Source: Bacteroidales bacterium UBA4788 (lineage in GTDB: Bacteria > Bacteroidota > Bacteroidia > Bacteroidales > VadinHA17). Taken from it: 8,943 nt of DNA. A program made the position numbers and the translations under genes. Every line of letters starts with the position of its first letter. Position 1 is the stretch's first letter. Shown here piece by piece: positions 1-6,638 of the stretch. The notes beneath the pieces were generated by a model. The model was not told the DNA's origin, ran no database searches, and saw only the letters and a program-made list of their open reading frames with translations. The DNA is taken from the NCBI GenBank assembly GCA_002402965.1, contig DHGW01000071.1, forward strand, positions 23,006 to 31,948, in the 5' to 3' direction.

Positions 1-458
1 GTGGCGGTCAGGGCCTGCGGGTTATACGTCGCGGAGGCGGCGGCGCCTGACGCATTGCTCCAGGTGACATTGTCAGGACTCTGCTCCCACTGGTAGTAAT
101 AGAGACCGGTACCTCCTGAAGGTCCGGCGTTGAGAGGATAAAGCTCCTCCGGATTCATGTTGTAGCAGAGAGTGGTGTCATTCCCAATTATATTCCCCGT
201 TATGCGCGGATGAACGATGATCCTGACAGGAAGGCTCCTGTCAATTATACCTGCACCGTCGTTTACTACCCTCCTGAACCAGAGAGAAACCGCTTCGGTT
301 GTTGCAGGTGTGTAATCAAAGTCTGCGCCGGGCACGTCTGACCATACAATATTGTCATCGCTTCTCTGCCACTGGTATGTATATACTCCGCTTCCGCCGG
401 CCGGCCGGGTGCCCGTCAGTTTCGGGGGGATCATCCCCTCGCATATTGAATCCAGTTT
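1..458 (-). repeat. Tandem Ig/PKD-like protein modules (one complete, one cut by the edge)
   Basis: Two copies of one protein module are visible in the surface protein. Unit 1 spans about residues 460-551 (458-183) and unit 2 starts near residue 552 (182) and runs off the edge. Shared landmarks are a Cys (C465 and C557), a GG[S/T]G turn, YQW (487-489 and 581-583), S-x-D-N, W-S, and a late Y-x-P (Y508 in unit 1). The spacing between matching landmarks is 92-94 residues. More copies probably follow to the left of the window. Confidence 0.75.
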
Positions 459-1835
459 TGTCTGGCTGTGAGCTACAAAAATCTCATTAAAGAGGAAACC
501 GTTCAGAGGCAGGTTGAGGTTATTACGGATAAGACCCGGCAGACCATCCCTGTTGGGGTCGCCGCCGCTGTGTACTCCGCCGAGACCTCCGGCCACTGTG
601 GCTGTCCCCGTGAAGGGCCCTGAAGTCCAGATGAGGCCTCCGCCACCACCGCCGCCTGCGCCGTTCTGGTTGATATTGTCACCGCCCTTGCCGCCGTCAG
701 CTGACAGGACAGGTGTGCTGACAAAATTTCTTGTGCTGATAATAACCGAGCCGCCGGCACCACCGCCGCCGGCACCGCTGTTCACTGCAGTGTTGTTATT
801 TGCCGACGTACCGCGTGCCGTGATGATCCTGCCGTTGCCCACAATGGAGTCAGCATGGATGATCACAATGCCGCCTCCGTTTGCCCCGGCTGAAGTCGTG
901 GGGATGGTCAGCCAGACAGATGCGCCGCCGCCGCCGCCCATATAGACACCGGAATTGAGGGTCGGGGGACCGGAAACCGGAAAGCCACCTCGCCCGCCGG
1001 GGTAAAGCCCTCCGCATACATCAGGAGCCTGTTCCTGGTCACCGACACTACCGGCGCCGTAGTTTGCTCCGCCACCGCCACCCGAAAAGTGGCCGTTGCC
1101 GCCACCACCGCCGGTCATGTTGGCGCCCTTGCCCTTCATGAAGGCAGGATAGAGCGGCAGGTCAGTAGCCGTCCTCACAGCCAGGCCATCACCCTTATAC
1201 CCTGCCGCCTGCGACCATATACTGTATGATTCCCATGTAATTGTATCATCGGAATTCTGGCAGAAACCGGTACCCTGGGAGACAATACCTCCCCTGAAAC
1301 CGGAGCCTGTGACATCGATATCAGCGTTGAGTGTAAGTACTCCCTTGACCATGAACACAAGCACCCCGCCCCTGACCGTGGCGGAGTCCCAGGGCTGACA
1401 CGAGAGCTGGGTGTTGACTACCGCATCGCCGTATGTCCTGACCTTTACCAGCTGAACTTTGCCTGCTGCATTGTAACTGTTTAGCAGGACACGGGTAAAC
1501 TGAATCCTGCGCGTTCCGGTATTTATCGATTCTACTATAATAATCTCATACTTGCCCGGCGTGCCAATAACATTCTGGTAATTGCCTTCCAGATCGATAC
1601 CCGCGTTTATCCTCACCCCGCTCATCTGCATCACCATAACGGTGTCACTGACGGCAAAGTCAGTCACATCATCCACAATTACCCAATTTGTGCCGACCGA
1701 TGTGACCTTTGCGTGTCTGTTGATCTGCCCGGTAAGGAGAGGTGTCTGTCCTGAAATGAATATGCCCCCACCGGTTATCATCAGTAAGACAATCAGAAGA
1801 TAACTCCTGGTTATGTAAAGCATTTTAAAGGGCAT
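1..1835 (-). CDS. Large exported surface protein, glycine-rich with Ig/PKD-like repeats (3' end outside window)
   Basis: The frame is open for 611 codons from an ATG at 1835 to the left edge, so the C-terminus is missing. A second in-frame ATG lies at 1823. Residues 1-30 look like a Sec signal peptide: a short basic start, a hydrophobic stretch (SYLLIVLLMITGGGIFIS), then a probable cut near SG/QTP. Residues 31-230 are a beta-rich region without a motif I can name. Residues 235-430 hold several Gly-rich loops. From about residue 460 a module with a Cys and a YQWQxSxDNxxWS core begins, and it recurs about 92-94 residues later. Such proteins in Bacteroidota are usually large, cell-surface or released, and exported by the type IX system through a C-terminal sorting domain; that domain would lie beyond the window, so T9SS export is inferred. 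A role in adhesion is plausible but unproven. The gene starts 81 bp after the kinase gene on the same strand. Confidence 0.85.
   Translation of the reverse strand, partial: MPFKMLYITRSYLLIVLLMITGGGIFISGQTPLLTGQINRHAKVTSVGTNWVIVDDVTDFAVSDTVMVMQMSGVRINAGIDLEGNYQNVIGTPGKYEIIIVESINTGTRRIQFTRVLLNSYNAAGKVQLVKVRTYGDAVVNTQLSCQPWDSATVRGGVLVFMVKGVLTLNADIDVTGSGFRGGIVSQGTGFCQNSDDTITWESYSIWSQAAGYKGDGLAVRTATDLPLYPAFMKGKGANMTGGGGGNGHFSGGGGGANYGAGSVGDQEQAPDVCGGLYPGGRGGFPVSGPPTLNSGVYMGGGGGASVWLTIPTTSAGANGGGIVIIHADSIVGNGRIITARGTSANNNTAVNSGAGGGGAGGSVIISTRNFVSTPVLSADGGKGGDNINQNGAGGGGGGGLIWTSGPFTGTATVAGGLGGVHSGGDPNRDGLPGLIRNNLNLPLNGFLFNEIFVAHSQTKLDSICEGMIPPKLTGTRPAGGSGVYTYQWQRSDDNIVWSDVPGADFDYTPATTEAVSLWFRRVVNDGAGIIDRSLPVRIIVHPRITGNIIGNDTTLCYNMNPEELYPLNAGPSGGTGLYYYQWEQSPDNVTWSNASGAAASATYNPQALTA
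561..1133 (-). other. Glycine-rich segment of the surface protein
   Basis: Residues about 235-425 of the surface protein contain five clusters of Gly runs (near 241-265, 299-305, 319-322, 352-362 and 381-400), several of them 4-7 glycines long, mixed with Ala, Asn and Ser. They alternate with short beta-strand-like hydrophobic runs such as GGIVIIHADSI and GGSVIISTRNF, which suggests a beta-solenoid or beta-sandwich with glycine loops. On the opposite strand this reads as Pro-rich, which explains the spurious long open frames there. Confidence 0.65.
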
Positions 1836-1916
1836 TTTACAACAATGGTTTGCTGATATACCCTATTAAAACTGATAATTCGACGGATTATTTTAGGTGC
1901 CCTGTGATTCTTCAGG
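1836..1916. other. Intergenic gap between kinase and surface-protein genes
   Basis: This 81-bp AT-rich gap lies between two minus-strand genes. I found no good TAnnTTTG element on the minus strand and no strong terminator. A weak dyad, CCTG-N8-CAGG at 1901-1916, sits right after the kinase stop codon but has no T-tract. Whether the surface-protein gene has its own promoter or depends on read-through cannot be decided from the sequence. Confidence 0.4.
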
Positions 1917-4900
1917 CTAAATGGTATTCAATAGCGGAAACTCCACTGTAAAAACAGTGCCTTTATCATGCTCCGTATCAAACCATATTTTCCCTCCGGC
2001 GGTCTCCACATAACGCTTGACTATTGATAACCCGAGACCCATACCGGATGATTTGGTTGTGAAGTTGGGGGTGAAAATTTTCGGAATGAGCTCCTCAGGA
2101 ATGCCCATACCATTATCAATGAACCTTACCTGTACGTTATTGCCGGCTGGCATAACCTCGATCCTGATCTCTCCATTTTTTCCTGATGGAATCGCCTGGA
2201 TGGCGTTCTTCAGCAAGTTGAAGAAGATGCTGTTCAGATGCTCCCTGTCAGCCATCACCACTGCCTTCCTGAGCTTTCCGGTATTAAGTGCAATTGTAGC
2301 GTTATCGGCGTGGCCGAACATGGAAAGCGTTGACTTTAACTGGGCAATTATATCGACTTCCGTCGGGTTTGCACCCGGCAGCCTGGCAAAATAGGAGAAT
2401 GCAGAGGCAATGTTTGAAAGGTTGTCAATGTATTCTATCTGGTTATCGGTGAAGCTCTTTATCCTTGTGCCGAAGTCAGGCACACTGTCGTTCCACGACT
2501 TAAAGAGCTGCTGAACGTTCAGCTTCATGGGTGTGAGCGGGTTCTTGATCTCATGGGCTATCTGCCTGGCCATCTCGCGCCAGGCCATCTCACGTTCGGT
2601 ACGTGCGAGCTTGGTTGCACTCTCCTCCAGCTCGTCGGTCATGCGGTTGTACTGTTTCACCAGTTCTCCCACCTCATCGCGGCTGCTGTAACTGATATGC
2701 TCATTCTTCTTCCCGTATACAACCGACGCCATCGCATGCTGAAGCATTTTAAGAGGACTGGTAATCCTGTCACTGAGGAATATCGAGACCCACATCATCA
2801 GCAGCAGGAACAGCAGGGCGAAGTTGATGAGTGTCACAATCAGGTTTGATGTCTCACCTGTCAGCAGGTTCTGCATCGTGAAATAAGGAATGTTGAGGTA
2901 GGCCAGAAGCTTATTGTCCTCATTATAGAAAGGCAGATAGGCTGAGAGGTAATTCATCTCGCCAATGGTTTCAACTCCAATATATTCCTCCTTCCCGGGA
3001 GAAGTCAGTACCCCGTAGGCAACAGGGTCAATCATGCTTCCCTCGAGCTTACGGGCAAATACCTCCGGCCTTGAGGTGGCAAGAAGTTTCCCTGAGGGCG
3101 AATAGAGGTTAATGTCAGTAAAAAAGACATTTGAGAACTTGACCAGAAGGTGGTTCAGTGTAGGATAGTCAGGTGCCTGCCACCCTGTTTCCAGTGTCTC
3201 TTCCGAGGAGAGTTTGTGCTCCAGCTCGATGGAGAGGGACTCGGCCTTCTCCCGGATCAGTCTCATGTGGTTGTTACGAAACTGCCTGGTGCTGAGTGTA
3301 AGGGCCCCGGTGATCACGATGATGAACACAACGGTAAGCACAGCCGCGAAAGCAAGCTGCAGGCGCCTCCGGAAGGTGTCTGTCTTCAGCAGGTCGTGAG
3401 GATGGCGCGTGAAGATGACTAGAAGTGCAAATACATAGATGAGTATGATGATAAAGAGGTAGGCAAATGTAATGATCCGGTCAAGCGCCTTCACCCTCGG
3501 AGTTGAAATGGCAAGTGTCATATCCCCCAGGGAATAGTAGAGATGTTTGAAGTCAGGTGTCTCAACAAACCTGTACTCCTCCCTCTCCGCCTGGCCTGGT
3601 TCAATTGCAGTATCGTAGGGATATTCTCCTGCCCTGAGCACCAGGGTACCGTTGTTGTATTTGGCATAGGAGATGTTCCTGAGCTTTGGGAAGCGCTGAT
3701 GGCTTGCGTCAAGCAGCAGCTCCGGATACCCTGCAAGATAGGTTTCGATATGGCTCACCAGTTCAATGAACAGTCCGCTGGTGACACCAGGCGACAGCTC
3801 ATAAAACATTTCCGACATGTACCAGGCACGCCCTGTCTGGTTGCGTATGAAATAAAAGCCAGTGCGGGTTATTGTGTCTCCGTCATTCCTGATGCGGTTG
3901 CCAAACCAGTTGAAGCAACTCTCTGCCTCCGATCCGGTGGCACCAAGGCTTAGAGGTGAATCATTGCGGCAGATCACAATGTTCAGGTCATAGTTTTCCC
4001 AGTATCCATAGAAATAGCCATCCTCGAGATACCTGTAAACAGCATTTATATCGGCGGAAGTGATTTCTTCCTTCCTGACCAGCCTTGCCAGGACAGTATC
4101 TGCTGACAGTGCTGGCCACATGTCAATCAGCATTCCTTCGGCCACCATATCATTGTCATTGGCCAGGGAGATGGCCATCACCTTCATGTTACGGTCCTCT
4201 TTAAGACCAGAATATCTGATAATAAGCGTTGTTGCATACATTCCTGTCAGGACTGAGAAGAGTATCATGAGTGACACCTCAGAGTATGACTTCCTCTGCC
4301 AGAGCATGATAACGGCCACCATAAGCAGTATCCAGACTATACTCCAGACGTTGCATTCAGTTACCAGCAGACATGCCAGGGGGAGTACCAGTGCCGCTGT
4401 GCCTGTGACTGCAATACATTCGCCGGGAGACCACTCCCTCATCATCCTGAATCCCCTCATGAAGAATATCACCGGTATTGTCAGAAGGAGCAGCACTGAC
4501 ATAAACCCGGCGAGGCTCATGAAGGTCATATCAAGTATCCTGAAGGCTTCAAAGCTGATTGCCGAATTCAGCACAAGGTCCCTGAAGCTGGCCTCGGCCA
4601 CCAGGAAGAAGATGAAGCCCAGTGCCATAACTGATCCCGGGAAAAGGTGCCTCATCAGTCCCTTTCCTGTCCATGGTTCATTGAACTTTCCGCTCCTGAA
4701 GGTGAGCCTGATACCGGACAGTATCAGCAGACCAAGCAGGAGCGCATGACCTGCAGTGGGCATCAGGCTGCCAGCTGACCAGTGGAGATGGGAGAAGAGC
4801 TCAGTGGCTTCAATTGAGGGAGGCAGTCCTGCGAGAAGTACAACAGCATAAATTATAATCAGTGCGGCAAATGCCAGCAGATTCCCTGCCGGCGCCTTTG

Positions 4901-5618
4901 TCCTCCGGTCAATCCAGCCGTATGCCAGAACCACAAGCCTTATAAGAAGGAAAAGTACCACCAGCCATAAGAGCATGGGCACAATAATGAATATGGTATT
5001 TGGTTTCCTGTCGGGGAAAAGCAGCCCGAAATGAAACTCCGATTCCGACCCCATGACCTGATAAACGGATGCCTCAGCATCAAGGGTGATACGGGTCTTT
5101 TCCGGCAGCGGGAAGGTCCCGGGGAAGCCTGACCTCAGGATATTATTGACAATCGGGTACTGCCTGTAAACATTTATCAGTGCCAGCAGCTGGTATCCCG
5201 GGAATTCGCGGTTCACGGGCACGAACCAGCCATTGCTGTAAAAGACCGGCTTGTGCTCATTAAAACCCTGCTCATAAATTACCGGGAAAGCGATGTTGTT
5301 GTCAGACCAGTATACTGCGCGTCCCTCTTTATACACGAGGAGCGTTATTCCTTTCTTATTAGCCTCGCTTCCGAGCGGGTCTCTGAAGAGAGCAGCCGGA
5401 TCGCTGTTTTCAGTGACAGCCTCTTCTGTCCGGGCCAGCAGTGTCTCTGCCTCCTTCTCGAGGGAGGAAATCCTTGAGTCAACGAGAGCGGTTCGCAGAC
5501 GCCACTCAATACCGCTGAAATAAAGCAAGTCGGCTCCTGCAGCCAGGGCTGCCGCCACCAGCAGGGCAACGAACACAATCCTGATATCACTAAGTTTCCC
5601 GGACATAACGCTATTCAT
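1917..5618 (-). CDS. Very large multi-pass sensor histidine kinase (HAMP-HisKA-HATPase, NtrY-like core)
   Basis: Residue numbers count from the upstream ATG at 5639; subtract 7 for the chosen start at 5618, which overlaps rlmH by 8 bp instead of 29. ATG 5606, just past the rlmH stop, is a third option. About 12 membrane helices are visible (near 20-41, 215-237, 254-273, 297-312, 333-352, 367-396, 408-427, 431-447, 454-474, 723-744, 763-784, 933-956). They leave three long extracytoplasmic parts: 43-213, 476-720 and 786-930. A HAMP domain (about 955-1008, with DEVG at 988-991) is followed by HisKA with the phospho-acceptor H1029 in AHEIKNPLTPMKL, N-box N1145, G1 box DNGMGI (1175-1180), F-box KIFTPNFTTK and G2 box GMGLGLSIV (1199-1207). 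All catalytic boxes are intact, so it should autophosphorylate. The H-box resembles the NtrB/NtrY class, whose partners are often NtrC-type regulators; that partnership is inferred. There is no receiver domain and no regulator gene nearby. The signal is unknown. Confidence 0.92.
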   Translation of the reverse strand: MNSVMSGKLSDIRIVFVALLVAAALAAGADLLYFSGIEWRLRTALVDSRISSLEKEAETLLARTEEAVTENSDPAALFRDPLGSEANKKGITLLVYKEGRAVYWSDNNIAFPVIYEQGFNEHKPVFYSNGWFVPVNREFPGYQLLALINVYRQYPIVNNILRSGFPGTFPLPEKTRITLDAEASVYQVMGSESEFHFGLLFPDRKPNTIFIIVPMLLWLVVLFLLIRLVVLAYGWIDRRTKAPAGNLLAFAALIIIYAVVLLAGLPPSIEATELFSHLHWSAGSLMPTAGHALLLGLLILSGIRLTFRSGKFNEPWTGKGLMRHLFPGSVMALGFIFFLVAEASFRDLVLNSAISFEAFRILDMTFMSLAGFMSVLLLLTIPVIFFMRGFRMMREWSPGECIAVTGTAALVLPLACLLVTECNVWSIVWILLMVAVIMLWQRKSYSEVSLMILFSVLTGMYATTLIIRYSGLKEDRNMKVMAISLANDNDMVAEGMLIDMWPALSADTVLARLVRKEEITSADINAVYRYLEDGYFYGYWENYDLNIVICRNDSPLSLGATGSEAESCFNWFGNRIRNDGDTITRTGFYFIRNQTGRAWYMSEMFYELSPGVTSGLFIELVSHIETYLAGYPELLLDASHQRFPKLRNISYAKYNNGTLVLRAGEYPYDTAIEPGQAEREEYRFVETPDFKHLYYSLGDMTLAISTPRVKALDRIITFAYLFIIILIYVFALLVIFTRHPHDLLKTDTFRRRLQLAFAAVLTVVFIIVITGALTLSTRQFRNNHMRLIREKAESLSIELEHKLSSEETLETGWQAPDYPTLNHLLVKFSNVFFTDINLYSPSGKLLATSRPEVFARKLEGSMIDPVAYGVLTSPGKEEYIGVETIGEMNYLSAYLPFYNEDNKLLAYLNIPYFTMQNLLTGETSNLIVTLINFALLFLLLMMWVSIFLSDRITSPLKMLQHAMASVVYGKKNEHISYSSRDEVGELVKQYNRMTDELEESATKLARTEREMAWREMARQIAHEIKNPLTPMKLNVQQLFKSWNDSVPDFGTRIKSFTDNQIEYIDNLSNIASAFSYFARLPGANPTEVDIIAQLKSTLSMFGHADNATIALNTGKLRKAVVMADREHLNSIFFNLLKNAIQAIPSGKNGEIRIEVMPAGNNVQVRFIDNGMGIPEELIPKIFTPNFTTKSSGMGLGLSIVKRYVETAGGKIWFDTEHDKGTVFTVEFPLLNTI

Positions 5619-6084
5619 GATGATAGGGATCACCGGCATTGACCGACAGTACCCTGTAAAGCTGTTCTGCGAACAATAATCGTACCACCTGGTGTGAGAA
5701 GGTGAGTCTTGAAAGTGACACGGAGTGATCTGCCCTGGCAGTTACCGAAGGGTCAAAACCGTAAGGCCCCCCCACCACAAACACTATTCTTTTTGCAGGA
5801 AGCATCATCGCTTTGCGAAGCCACTCTGCCATTTCAAGCGTTGAATAACCCTTCCCGCGCTCATCAAGCAGGACAACGTGGTCATCTGCCCTGAAGAAAG
5901 AGACCATCCTTTCCGCCTCCTTTGACTTCACCCAATCGGCAGTACGGTTTCCGGGGTTTTTAACATCCGGCAGGGTTACGATTTCAAGGCGGCCGTACTT
6001 TGAGATTCGCTTCTCATATTCAGCCACCCCGTCCCTTATCCATGCCTGATCGGTCTTTCCCGTAAGCAGGAGAACAAGCTTCAT
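5611..6084 (-). CDS. rlmH: 23S rRNA (pseudouridine-1915-N3)-methyltransferase RlmH
   Basis: RlmH is a small SPOUT-fold enzyme that uses S-adenosylmethionine to methylate N3 of pseudouridine 1915 in helix 69 of 23S rRNA on assembled ribosomes. The 157-residue product has the usual family length. Family landmarks are present: LDERGKGYSTLEMAEWL at 73-89, the SAM-binding loop FVVGGPYGFD at 102-111, and the C-terminal knot region LSRLTFSHQVVRLLFAEQLYR (from 124) ending in GDPYHHE. The ATG at 6084 is preceded by GGGGAAATTA, a possible weak ribosome site, and by a TATATTTG promoter element about 30 bases upstream. It is the first gene of the leftward unit, and its last 8 bases contain the start codon of the sensor kinase gene, so the two are probably co-transcribed. 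Nothing looks broken. Confidence 0.96.
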   Translation of the reverse strand: MKLVLLLTGKTDQAWIRDGVAEYEKRISKYGRLEIVTLPDVKNPGNRTADWVKSKEAERMVSFFRADDHVVLLDERGKGYSTLEMAEWLRKAMMLPAKRIVFVVGGPYGFDPSVTARADHSVSLSRLTFSHQVVRLLFAEQLYRVLSVNAGDPYHHE

Positions 6085-6112
6085 TAATTTCCCCGGTTAA
6101 TGTTGGTCAAGG

Positions 6113-6120
6113 CAAATATA
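6113..6120 (-). promoter_or_regulatory. Candidate Bacteroidota -7 element for rlmH
   Basis: On the minus strand this reads TATATTTG, an exact match to the Bacteroidota -7 consensus TAnnTTTG. It would place the transcript start near 6106 and leave a leader of about 20 bases before the rlmH ATG at 6084. No clear TTTG -33 element is seen 19-21 bases upstream; the closest is CTTTAA at 6135-6140. Confidence 0.5.
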
Positions 6121-6141
6121 GCAATTAAGCCCTTTTAAAGC

Positions 6142-6179
6142 CGGAGCCCGACTCCGATAATTAAAAGTGGTGCGCTTTT
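6142..6179. promoter_or_regulatory. Two adjacent dyads between the divergent promoters
   Basis: The first dyad is CGGAG-cccga-CTCCG (6142-6156), a perfect 5-bp stem with a 5-base loop. The second is AAAAGTG-gtg-CGCTTTT (6163-6179), a 7-bp stem with one G-T pair and a 3-base loop. Both lie upstream of both candidate -7 elements, at about -36 to -73 for rlmH and about -28 to -65 for the rightward operon. A regulator-binding site is possible. The second has terminal T residues like a terminator, but no gene ends there. Function is unproven. Confidence 0.3.
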
Positions 6180-6192
6180 TGATATAATTAGT

Positions 6193-6200
6193 TAAATTTG
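6193..6200 (+). promoter_or_regulatory. Candidate Bacteroidota -7 element for the DUF4783-nadC-yihY operon
   Basis: TAAATTTG matches the TAnnTTTG consensus exactly. A start near 6207 would give a leader of about 30 bases before the ATG at 6237. A TTTG at 6178-6181 lies only 11 bases upstream, too near for the usual -33 spacing of about 19-21, so the -33 element is weak or absent. Confidence 0.5.
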
Positions 6201-6236
6201 CTTTGTCCCTTATACGGAAAGCATAAAGGAAACGAA

Positions 6237-6638
6237 ATGAGAAAGAAACTATTGGCCACGGCAGGCTTGCTGGTTACACTGGCACTTTTGCTTACCGCCC
6301 AGGATCAGCCCAGGATACCTTCGGGTATCGCAATTGCTTTCCGCACAGGAAGCGCTGCGGGGCTCTCCGAATATCTTAACAGTACAGTAGAACTCGTTCT
6401 TCCTGACAAGGAGGACTTCTACAGCAAGAGCGTAGCCGAGAAGATCCTCAAGGATTTCTTCAGCCGCTACCGTTCGCGCGAGTTCGTAATAAAGCACCAG
6501 GGCGCCAGGGGCGACGCCCAGTATGCCATCGCAAACCTCGAAACCGACAAGGGTCGCTTCCGCGTATACTTCCTGCTTAAAAAGGTTGACGGCAACCCTC
6601 TTATTCACCAGATAAGGATTGAAGCCGATAATGAGTGA
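6237..6638 (+). CDS. DUF4783-like small exported protein (NTF2-like fold suspected)
   Basis: The ATG at 6237 is chosen over the upstream TTG at 6198 because AAAGGA (6225-6230) lies six bases before it and because MRKKLLATAGLLVTLALLLTA then forms a clean signal peptide, cut near LTA/QDQ. The TTG would also precede the predicted transcript start. The mature part is about 110 residues: an amphipathic helix region (PSGIAIAFRTGSAAGLSEYL), a strand with VELVLP, a helix with EKILKDFFSRY, then alternating strands (FVIKHQGARG, YAIANLETDKGRFRVYFLLKK, PLIHQIRIE). This order fits the NTF2-like cone fold and the Bacteroidota family DUF4783, a name I assign from memory of the family and its place beside nadC. 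It should be periplasmic. There is no lipobox Cys. No catalytic residues or known activity can be stated. Its last 8 bases overlap the nadC start. Confidence 0.72.
   Translation: MRKKLLATAGLLVTLALLLTAQDQPRIPSGIAIAFRTGSAAGLSEYLNSTVELVLPDKEDFYSKSVAEKILKDFFSRYRSREFVIKHQGARGDAQYAIANLETDKGRFRVYFLLKKVDGNPLIHQIRIEADNE

Noticed and set aside
514..945. Plus-strand Pro-rich open frame of 143 codons
   Set aside because: It is the antisense of the Gly-rich codons of the surface protein; the long runs of Pro come from GGC/GGT codons on the other strand, and there is no domain or signal peptide.
560..1133. DNA-level tandem repeat or CRISPR-like array suggested by repeated gcc/gcg triplets
   Set aside because: The pattern is irregular codon repetition for glycine inside a continuous reading frame; there are no fixed-length repeats with spacers.
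4060..4749. Plus-strand open frame of 229 codons inside the kinase gene
   Set aside because: It lies wholly antisense to the kinase membrane region, is rich in Ser, Ile and Thr as expected for a reversed hydrophobic gene, and shows no family motif.
6163..6180. Intrinsic terminator facing right (stem followed by T residues)
   Set aside because: No plus-strand gene ends upstream of it; rlmH is transcribed away from it. It is better kept as a possible operator dyad.
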